12,078 nt of DNA from positions 1 through 12,078 of the forward strand of contig JABDPL010000312.1 in assembly GCA_013042825.1 (NCBI GenBank). Reading direction: 5' to 3'. The notes beneath the pieces were generated by a model. It saw only the letters and a program-made list of their open reading frames with translations. It did no database searches and was not told where the DNA came from. Source of the DNA: Flavobacteriaceae bacterium. GTDB taxonomy: Bacteria > Bacteroidota > Bacteroidia > Flavobacteriales > Flavobacteriaceae. A program made the position numbers and the translations under genes. The stretch's first letter is position 1; each line of letters starts with the position of its first letter. This document shows, piece by piece, positions 1-5,033 of this stretch.

Positions 1-1079
1 CCCATGGTTTCATCTACTTCCACTTCCAGCTTTTCAGCCACTTCGCGCAGCTCAGATTCTCCCATTCCGGCAATATCATACCCGGTATATTGATTAATAG
101 CTTCCAGTATGGAGATTCTGGGGTAAGGGGCCTTAAAATCGATTTCCTGGGCTCCCATCATGGTTTTAGTGCTCGCGTTGGCATCGAGGGCTACTTTTTC
201 CAGGAGTTGTTCGGTCAGATCCATCATCCAGTGGTAATCCTTGTAGGCCACATAAAGCTCCATTACTGTAAATTCCGGGTTGTGGGTGCGGTCCATGCCT
301 TCATTCCGGAAATCTTTTGAGAATTCGTACACCCCGTCAAAGCCACCAACGATAAGGCGTTTAAGGTAGAGTTCGTTCGCGATTCTCAGGTATAATGGAA
401 TATTTAATGCGTTGTGATGCGTGATAAATGGCCGGGCCGCTGCTCCGCCGGGTATGGGCTGAAGAATGGGTGTTTCCACTTCCAGGAAGCCCATCTTGTT
501 ATAGAAATCTCGAATAGTATTCATGATCACCGTCCGCTTGACGAATACATCCTTCACATGCGGATTCACAACCAGGTCAACATAACGCATACGGTATCGT
601 TGTTCAGGGTCGGTAAAAGCATCATAAATGTTACCTTCAGAATCGGTCTTAGGCAGAGGTAAAGCCCGCAGGGTTTTGCTCAGCAGGACAAAATCCTTGA
701 CCATGACCGTTTTTTCTCCTACACGAGTGGTGAATAATTCACCCTCTATTCCTATAAAATCCCCGATATCCAGGAGTTTTTTATACAGATCGTTGTACTT
801 CGATTTATCCTCACCCGTACAGATCTCATCCCTGTTGAAATATACCTGAATGCGGCCATCGCTGTCCTGAAGTTCGGCAAAAGAGGCTTTTCCCTGAATT
901 CGTCTCGACATCAATCGTCCCGCGATAGTAACTTTTTTGCCCTCTACATAATCCTGCTGTATCTGTTCACTGCTGTGATTTACGGGATACATTTCTGCCG
1001 GATAGGGATCTATTCCCATTTCCCGTATTTTCTGAAGTTTTTCACGTCGGACGATCTCCTGCTCTGACAACTGCTGCAT
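1..1079 (-). CDS. lysS: Lysyl-tRNA synthetase, class II (5' part, cut by the window edge)
   Basis: Class II lysyl-tRNA synthetase, which charges tRNA-Lys with lysine at the cost of ATP in the cytoplasm. The first 359 residues are present. Residues about 48-135 form the OB-fold anticodon-binding domain (VTIAGRLMSRR at 50-60). The catalytic core then starts, with motif 1 around 198-206 (FLEVETPIL), the very conserved IPGGAAARPFITHHNAL (209-225), and motif 2 FRNEGMDRTHNPEFT (257-271). Motif 3 and the rest of the catalytic domain lie beyond the left edge; Bacteroidota LysRS proteins are usually about 560-580 residues, so roughly 200 are missing. The ATG at 1077-1079 starts a sequence (MQQLSEQEIVRREKL) that aligns with normal N-termini. 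Downstream of a candidate promoter at about 1099-1106 with a very short leader. Identification is secure. Confidence 0.97.
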   Translation of the reverse strand, partial: MQQLSEQEIVRREKLQKIREMGIDPYPAEMYPVNHSSEQIQQDYVEGKKVTIAGRLMSRRIQGKASFAELQDSDGRIQVYFNRDEICTGEDKSKYNDLYKKLLDIGDFIGIEGELFTTRVGEKTVMVKDFVLLSKTLRALPLPKTDSEGNIYDAFTDPEQRYRMRYVDLVVNPHVKDVFVKRTVIMNTIRDFYNKMGFLEVETPILQPIPGGAAARPFITHHNALNIPLYLRIANELYLKRLIVGGFDGVYEFSKDFRNEGMDRTHNPEFTVMELYVAYKDYHWMMDLTEQLLEKVALDANASTKTMMGAQEIDFKAPYPRISILEAINQYTGYDIAGMGESELREVAEKLEVEVDETM

Positions 1080-1098
1080 AGTCAAGATTAATTTTTTC

Positions 1099-1131
1099 CA
1101 AAATTAAGGTATTTCAGAAGAATGGTTTTAA
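1099..1131 (-). promoter_or_regulatory. Candidate lysS promoter
   Basis: Read on the minus strand there is an exact Bacteroidota -7 element TAATTTTG (1106 down to 1099), and a TTA 22 nt upstream of it (1129-1131) that can serve as a weak -33. Transcription would begin about 12 nt before the lysS ATG. The -7 match is exact to TAnnTTTG; the -33 assignment is weak. Confidence 0.4.
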
Positions 1132-1256
1132 TCAATACTGAAGAAAATGTTACCTGGGTTACAAACTGATTTTAATCATAGTATAAACGTTTTTCTGCAG
1201 TTACTTTAGCCTTGTTTGAATAAGAGATCATTTCTGGGTCTCATAATTATTTTTCT

Positions 1257-2144
1257 ATGAACAAATTAATATATGTGGTAATACTGTCGCTTGGGATCAG
1301 CACTTATTCCTTTACCCAGGAGTTAGCGCCCTATATCAAGGTGGGAACAGTAAATGCGAGTGTTGAGGAGGTGTCGAAATCGGTAATGGAAGCCCTGAAA
1401 TCAGAAGAGTTTTTTATCCTGGGATCCTATAATCCTGCGAAGAAGAAAAACCTGAAGGTCATTGTGTTTTCGCGTGCTGACCTGTCAAGCAGAGCGGTAA
1501 AAGTAATCGATCGCGGTGCCCTTGCCGCTCCGATGAAAATCGGACTTATCGATTCTGAAGGCAATACAGAGGTTTCTTATACGAATCCGGAATATCTTAC
1601 CCGAGCGTATTTACGGGATAACTTTACATCATTTAGTTCAACAATTAGCGATTTCCACAAGGATTTGAAGTCAGCACTATCTTCTATAGGGAATGAGTTC
1701 ACCCCTTTTGGCGGAACAGTCAAGGCAGACAAACTAAAGAACTATCATTACAAGATTATGATGCCTTATTTTACCGATCCGGTTGAACTGGCCGAATTTG
1801 ATTCCTTCGAACAAGGCTTGAATATAGTCCGTTCCAATTTGAAATCAGCTAAGGGAAATACCAGGTTGGTATATGAACTGGTTTATGATAATGCAAAAGT
1901 GGCTGTATTTGGTGTCGGACTATTTGATCCTGAAGATGGTGAGGGACATTTTCTTCCCAAGATAGGAGAGGGACATGTGGCAGCCTTGCCTTATGAGATC
2001 ATTTTACAGGATAATGTGCTTACGATGTTACACGGAAAATACCGTATTGCTTTACACTGGCCCGATCTTACCATGGGAACATTTATGAAGATCATGAGCA
2101 CGCCCGGTGATATAAAGGATTCCATGAAAGGATTAACAGAGTAA
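1257..2144 (+). CDS. Secreted protein with two DUF302-like halves, function unknown
   Basis: A 295-residue exported protein. Residues 1-20 are a signal peptide (MNKLIYVVILSLGISTYSFT, cleavage probably before or after Gln21); there is no lipobox Cys, so it should be soluble in the periplasm or secreted. The mature part has two regions with the same layout: a helix, a KVxVF strand (LKVIVF 66-71; AKVAVF 213-218), then an AAP/AALP turn and strand (ALAAPMKIGLID 88-99; VAALPYEIILQD 241-252), then a Y-x-x(n)-P segment (SYTNPEYL 107-114; KYRIALHWPDL 261-271). This order resembles the DUF302 fold, seen in small bacterial proteins of unknown role; I infer a tandem duplication. The ATG at 1257 has no Shine-Dalgarno but an AT-rich leader, normal for the group. 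Monocistronic, ending at the terminator 2191-2230. The DUF302 relation is a pattern judgement. Confidence 0.8.
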   Translation: MNKLIYVVILSLGISTYSFTQELAPYIKVGTVNASVEEVSKSVMEALKSEEFFILGSYNPAKKKNLKVIVFSRADLSSRAVKVIDRGALAAPMKIGLIDSEGNTEVSYTNPEYLTRAYLRDNFTSFSSTISDFHKDLKSALSSIGNEFTPFGGTVKADKLKNYHYKIMMPYFTDPVELAEFDSFEQGLNIVRSNLKSAKGNTRLVYELVYDNAKVAVFGVGLFDPEDGEGHFLPKIGEGHVAALPYEIILQDNVLTMLHGKYRIALHWPDLTMGTFMKIMSTPGDIKDSMKGLTE

Positions 2145-2190
2145 TCGGGATAAAGTCCCATTTACAATAAGCAACAAGTATTCTAAGAAG

Positions 2191-2230
2191 AAACTCCGGA
2201 ATTATGGATGATCCAAATTCCGGAGTTTTT
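2191..2230. terminator. Bidirectional intrinsic terminator between convergent genes
   Basis: Perfect 13-bp inverted repeat, AAACTCCGGAATT (2191-2203) and AATTCCGGAGTTT (2216-2228), with a 12-nt loop. The plus strand continues in a T run (to 2230), and the minus strand continues TTTCTTCTT. It sits between the stops of the convergent genes at 2144 and 2238, so it can end both transcripts. Confidence 0.88.
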
Positions 2231-2235
2231 ATTTG

Positions 2236-2670
2236 TTAACTGGGTTTTTTGATGATCTCCCCAGTGATCTTCAATTGCATTCTCGGATTTCTGGCATTCG
2301 ATTCAACGGTAAGCGATTTTGAGAATTTCCCGATTCGCTTGGTATCATAATTCACTTCAATCTGGGCAGTTTCTCCCGGAAGCACGGGTTTCTCAGGTTT
2401 ACTGGCCAGAGTGCAACCGCAGCTGGTTTTTACCCGTGAAATCACCACAGGAGCATTTCCGGTATTCGTGAATCTGAATACGCGCAGCCCGTTCTCGTTT
2501 TGAGCGATTGTACCGTAATTGACCACTTCAGATTCAAAGCTCAATTCCCCGATTTTTTCATCACTTTGTGCCTGGATAGTATTGTAGCTTAAGCCAATAA
2601 CAAGGGCAACCAATAAGGTGCCTGATCTCGAAAGCTTGTTTAGCACATGTTTAAAAGTCGTTGCATTCAT
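2236..2670 (-). CDS. DUF1573 family exported protein
   Basis: A 144-residue protein of the DUF1573 family, common and often multi-copy in Bacteroidota; its role is unknown. Residues 1-35 are an export signal with a long n-region (hydrophobic core about 18-28, cleavage probably after the TIQA at 31-34). The mature part is one immunoglobulin-like beta domain: FESEVVNYGTI (45-55) is the family's opening 'F...DFGTI'-type strand, RFTNTGNAPVVI (66-77) the family's 'F.NTG..PL.I' strand, SCGCT (83-87) the signature CGCT motif, and PGETAQIEVNYDT (98-110) the 'PG....I.V.YDT' strand. It ends GEIIKKPS. The two cysteines of CGC (84, 86) are conserved in the family and could bind metal or form a disulfide. 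Transcribed away from the LuxR gene's terminus, with a 108-nt upstream gap holding a palindrome (2749-2762). No clear -33/-7 pair was found. Confidence 0.9.
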   Translation of the reverse strand: MNATTFKHVLNKLSRSGTLLVALVIGLSYNTIQAQSDEKIGELSFESEVVNYGTIAQNENGLRVFRFTNTGNAPVVISRVKTSCGCTLASKPEKPVLPGETAQIEVNYDTKRIGKFSKSLTVESNARNPRMQLKITGEIIKKPS

Positions 2671-2738
2671 GATATAAAAAAATTTAAGTTAGACAGGTCC
2701 AAACTTCAGGATTTAGATTCGTGAATGCTGGAGATTGC

Positions 2739-2770
2739 GGGTTGAAATCGGTACTAGTACCGGGGTTGAA
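2739..2770. promoter_or_regulatory. 14-bp perfect palindrome flanked by direct repeats, possible operator
   Basis: CGGTACTAGTACCG (2749-2762) is its own reverse complement. It is flanked on both sides by GGGTTGAA in the same orientation (2739-2746 and 2763-2770, 24 bases apart). It lies 79-92 bases upstream of the DUF1573 start and just past the stop of the LuxR-type gene. The absence of a T run and the short possible loop argue against a terminator; a protein-binding site is an inference. Confidence 0.4.
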
Positions 2771-2778
2771 TTTTATAA

Positions 2779-3828
2779 CTACTTCTTAAACAAGGCTTTG
2801 ACTTCGTTCCTTGACTGCACCTTGAGTTTCCTGTAGATGTTGTTCACATGCGTTTTTACAGTGCTGACACTAACAAAATTGGCTTCGGCTATGTCCTTAT
2901 TCGACAGATCAGATAACAATTGGTCCAGGATTTTATTCTCCTGTTGGGTCAGATCACTTCTCAAACCGGATGAGCGTTTACGTTTGTTTTTACGTATTCT
3001 GAATAGCAAGAAAACATTTCCCAAAAGGGAGATTCCGAGCAAGGTGTAGATCAATTCCCTTGAAAGAAAACCGGAATCATTTCTGTTGATGCTATACTTG
3101 TCGGCTGCGATTTCGTTAGAAAACTGATTAGTATAAGTTGAATTTGGATAGACTGAATTCAGCCGATCTTCAAGGTTGATATAAAAATCATTGGCGACCA
3201 GGTCGTTCAAATAGAAATTATACAGGTCTGAACCCCGTTCCGATATAAAGGCAAAGGTGTATAGTTCAGCTAAAGGCTCATCCAGGTTTTTGCTGAACTC
3301 TTGCATGGTACTGATCCATTTCCGTGAGTTCAGTTTCCTGTTCGCTTCAGACCGAAATTCACCAAATGCGAATCGCATTTCCTCTTTTAAGGAATCGATC
3401 TGCATCAGGGCCATTGCCTTTGGATTACTCGATTCCAGCTCACAAAACATCTGTTTATCGAAACTGAAAGGAAATTGGATGGTATCGGTATTCCGCGCAA
3501 TAAATAGAACCTCTTTTGAATCGGGACAATGACCCGAAAAATGATTGGAGTTTTCAAAACCATTTTCACAATTGTCAACATGAATACGGTATATGCGATA
3601 CGCATTTTCCAACTGATCCCCGCTGAACTCAAAGTAACCCATGCTGTCTGCCCCTGTTCTTGCAATGATCTGCTCAGAATACACCCCGGAAAGCTTACGG
3701 TAATCTTCTATGAGCGACAGGTAAACATCGCCCTGCCAGCGCTGGTCGTCGACATGGCCCGAGAACATATACTGTGCCTGGGCTTGATTGCTTATGAAAA
3801 AGAAAGCTATTAGCAAAAGTCGTTTCAC
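2779..3828 (-). CDS. Membrane-anchored LuxR-type transcriptional regulator with periplasmic sensor domain
   Basis: A 349-residue one-component regulator. Residues 1-19 are a signal peptide (MKRLLLIAFFFISNQAQAQ), so the following part is periplasmic. About 20-120 looks beta-rich (FSGHVDDQRWQGDVYLSLI at 22-40, resembling the DUF4369 or carboxypeptidase-regulatory type), with cysteines 87, 101 and 129; about 135-255 looks helical. One membrane span follows at about 259-276, then a basic stop-transfer stretch (RIRKNKRKR), then a GerE/LuxR helix-turn-helix at 293-349: LTQQENKIL, DIAEANFVSVSTVKTHV, NNIYRKLKVQSR. The DNA-binding domain would be tethered to the inner membrane on the cytoplasmic side. 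There is no receiver domain or phosphoacceptor Asp. The start is GTG at 3826-3828: it is the only start giving a proper signal peptide, and a stop lies four codons upstream. Ligand and targets cannot be read from sequence. Confidence 0.88.
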   Translation of the reverse strand: MKRLLLIAFFFISNQAQAQYMFSGHVDDQRWQGDVYLSLIEDYRKLSGVYSEQIIARTGADSMGYFEFSGDQLENAYRIYRIHVDNCENGFENSNHFSGHCPDSKEVLFIARNTDTIQFPFSFDKQMFCELESSNPKAMALMQIDSLKEEMRFAFGEFRSEANRKLNSRKWISTMQEFSKNLDEPLAELYTFAFISERGSDLYNFYLNDLVANDFYINLEDRLNSVYPNSTYTNQFSNEIAADKYSINRNDSGFLSRELIYTLLGISLLGNVFLLFRIRKNKRKRSSGLRSDLTQQENKILDQLLSDLSNKDIAEANFVSVSTVKTHVNNIYRKLKVQSRNEVKALFKK

Positions 3829-3865
3829 GGGTTCAATCTACTATATTTTATTCAGAATCGATGTT

Positions 3866-3895
3866 AAAAAAATACAGCCGAAATGCATGTAACAA
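3866..3895 (-). promoter_or_regulatory. Candidate promoter of the LuxR-type gene
   Basis: On the minus strand TTG (3895-3893) is followed after 18 nt by TATTTTTT (3874 downward), a partial match to the Bacteroidota TAnnTTTG element, about 40 nt before the GTG start. The -33 overlaps one arm of the dyad 3887-3928. A low-confidence match because the -7 lacks the final G. Confidence 0.3.
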
Positions 3896-3928
3896 TAGAT
3901 GGGAGTTAGCGTCAAATAGGTGTTACAT
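3887..3928. repeat. Separated dyad ATGTAACA / TGTTACAT between divergent genes
   Basis: Perfect 8-bp inverted repeat, ATGTAACA (3887-3894) and TGTTACAT (3921-3928), with centres 34 bases apart, roughly three helical turns. It sits between the LuxR-type gene and the divergent Pmp3 gene, and its left arm covers the candidate -33 of the regulator. The geometry suits binding of a regulator on one face of the DNA; that function is an inference. Confidence 0.4.
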
Positions 3929-3948
3929 CAATCAAATAAATCCAATAC

Positions 3949-4107
3949 ATGAGTTTTTGGCGTGTTTTGCTGGCGATTTTCTTTCCGCCCCTGGCCGTGA
4001 TCGATAAAGGTTGTGGCAGTATCTTAATCGTATTTATTCTTTGGCTTTGTGGCTGGGTCCCGGGCGTGATTGCAGCTCTTGTAATACTGAATAACCCTGA
4101 GCGGTAA
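3949..4107 (+). CDS. Pmp3/YqaE family small membrane proteolipid
   Basis: A 52-residue hydrophobic protein of the Pmp3/YqaE (UPF0057) family, found in bacteria, fungi and plants; members influence membrane potential and ion leakage in stress, but the bacterial role is not settled. The sequence has the family layout: helix 1 ending in FFPPLAV (11-17, the diagnostic PP motif), a short loop with Gly-rich KGCGS (20-24), and helix 2 (25-47) with LCGWVPGVIAAL (33-44), matching the family's 'LGYIPGIIHAL'-like signature. It ends NNPER. ATG at 3949, stop TAA at 4105-4107, length matching the family (about 50-55). It is transcribed divergently from the LuxR-type gene and lies 41 bases ahead of lipB. 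No clear promoter was identified, though the dyad at 3887-3928 is just upstream. Two cysteines (22, 34) are present. Confidence 0.92.
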   Translation: MSFWRVLLAIFFPPLAVIDKGCGSILIVFILWLCGWVPGVIAALVILNNPER

Positions 4108-4134
4108 ACCCGGCATAGACTTGTTAATTTGTGA

Positions 4135-4142
4135 TATCTTTG
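4135..4142 (+). promoter_or_regulatory. -7 element of a candidate lipB promoter
   Basis: TATCTTTG matches the Bacteroidota -7 consensus TAnnTTTG exactly, 7 bases before the ATG chosen for lipB. Transcription would begin near the ATG, giving a nearly leaderless mRNA. No TTG is found at the expected upstream distance, so lipB may also be read from the Pmp3 gene. Confidence 0.4.
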
Positions 4143-4148
4143 CAGTCT

Positions 4149-4865
4149 ATGAATAAAATGGTTTATTCGGAGGATCTTGGCCTGATGGACTATAAAGACT
4201 GCTGGGATTACCAGGAGGAATTGTTCAAAGGTATAGTAGACACCAAAATCAAGAATAGAAGGGAAGAGGCAGGTCTTCAAACCTCTAACTATTTTCTTTT
4301 TGTTGAACATCCGCATGTCTATACGCTTGGGAAAAGTGGTGATATGTCTAATCTCCTTGTGGATGAAGAACAATTAAAGGCCAAGAACGCAACTTTCTAC
4401 AAGGTAAACCGGGGAGGAGACATTACTTACCACGGTCCCGGACAAATTGTGGGTTATCCAATATTGGATCTGGATAATTTTTTCACCGATATTCACAAAT
4501 ACCTGCGATTGCTTGAGGAAATCATAATTCTTACCCTGGCTGAATATGGCTTGAAAGCAGAACGAAGTCCGGGCGAAACCGGTGTTTGGTTGGATGTTGG
4601 TACTCCATTTGCCAGAAAGATATGTGCTATGGGTGTTCGCGCCAGTCGCTGGGTTACCATGCATGGCTTCGCTTTGAATGTAAATGCCAACCTGGGATAT
4701 TTCGATCTGATGATCCCTTGCGGAATTCGGGGTAAGGCCGTGACATCATTGAATGTTGAGTTAAATAAGCAAATTGTTGATGAAGATGAGGTTAAAGAAA
4801 AATTGCTTAAGCATTTTGCTCACCTCTTCGAAGCTGAATTAAAAATAAAAACAGCGTCCATATGA
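4149..4865 (+). CDS. lipB: Octanoyl-[acyl-carrier-protein]-protein N-octanoyltransferase
   Basis: LipB moves an octanoyl group from acyl carrier protein to lysines of lipoyl domains (pyruvate and 2-oxoglutarate dehydrogenases, glycine cleavage H protein), the first step of endogenous lipoate synthesis; LipA then adds sulfur. The 238-residue product has the family motifs: EHPHVYTLGKSG (53-64), RGGDITYHGPGQ (88-99), the catalytic Lys in FARKICAMGVRASRWVTMHG (K157), and the catalytic Cys in IPCGIRGKAVTSL (C191). The length fits (about 210-240 in the family). I start it at ATG 4149 (MNKMVYSEDLGLMDY) rather than the in-frame GTG at 4131, because the latter would add six residues and overlap a perfect -7 element. 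ATG 4158 is also possible. It lies 41 bases after the Pmp3 gene and its stop overlaps the next small gene by the ATGA tetranucleotide, suggesting translational coupling. lipA is not in the window. Confidence 0.97.
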   Translation: MNKMVYSEDLGLMDYKDCWDYQEELFKGIVDTKIKNRREEAGLQTSNYFLFVEHPHVYTLGKSGDMSNLLVDEEQLKAKNATFYKVNRGGDITYHGPGQIVGYPILDLDNFFTDIHKYLRLLEEIIILTLAEYGLKAERSPGETGVWLDVGTPFARKICAMGVRASRWVTMHGFALNVNANLGYFDLMIPCGIRGKAVTSLNVELNKQIVDEDEVKEKLLKHFAHLFEAELKIKTASI

Positions 4866-4963
4866 ATATAGGTGTCTGGATTGCTGTAGCCATTGCAATA
4901 TTTGTTGCAATATATTTTGGAGGTAAGGCTGCGAACAGTAAGAAAAATTCCGATAAGGAATAA
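4862..4963 (+). CDS. 33-residue single-span membrane protein coupled to lipB, unknown function
   Basis: A short open frame starts at ATG 4862, sharing ATGA with the lipB stop (4863-4865), and ends at TAA 4961-4963. Its product begins MNIGVWIAVAIAIFVAIYFG, one hydrophobic span at about 4-20 with Trp at its edge, followed by a polar, lysine-rich tail (GGKAANSKKNSDKE), a typical topology of a small inner-membrane protein with a cytoplasmic C-terminus by the positive-inside rule. It would be translated by coupling with lipB, and it fills the space up to the hairpin at 4968. I do not recognise a family. The overlap, the clear membrane segment and the fit between lipB and the terminator support it as a real gene; its small size leaves chance as a possibility. 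Confidence 0.6.
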   Translation: MNIGVWIAVAIAIFVAIYFGGKAANSKKNSDKE

Positions 4964-5001
4964 AAAAGAAGCGCCAAGGAACAATTAAACCTCGGCGCTT
5001 C
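4962..5001 (-). terminator. Terminator of the OmpA-family gene
   Basis: Inverted repeat GAAGCGCC (4968-4975) / GGCGCTTC (4994-5001), extended by AGG/CCT after one mismatch. On the minus strand it is followed by six T (complement of the A run 4962-4967), so it ends transcription of the 5034-6578 gene. On the plus strand it follows the small gene but lacks a T run, so it may only stabilise the 3' end there. Confidence 0.8.
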
Positions 5002-5033
5002 AAGAAGATCGGGGGACTTAACGGTCAGGTCTT

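Noticed and set aside
414..849. Plus-strand frames opposite lysS
   Set aside because: lysS on the minus strand has every expected motif; these are complement shadows.
1122..1169. 15-codon frame MVLINTEENVTWVTN in the gap between lysS and the DUF302-like gene
   Set aside because: Too short, no start signals, no hydrophobic or repeat content; likely chance.
1202..1214. Possible promoter TACTTTAG / TAGCCTTG before the DUF302-like gene
   Set aside because: Neither matches TAnnTTTG fully and no TTG is at the right distance upstream, so I do not call it.
2147..2159. Small GGGA/TCCC hairpin just after the DUF302-like gene
   Set aside because: Only 4 bp and no T run; the real terminator is at 2191-2230.
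4131..4148. GTG 4131 as the lipB start
   Set aside because: The added six residues overlap a perfect -7 element and are not typical of LipB N-termini; ATG 4149 preferred.
3912..4373. Minus-strand open frame of 153 codons across the Pmp3 gene and the start of lipB
   Set aside because: It runs opposite two well-recognised families on the plus strand and has no motif of its own.
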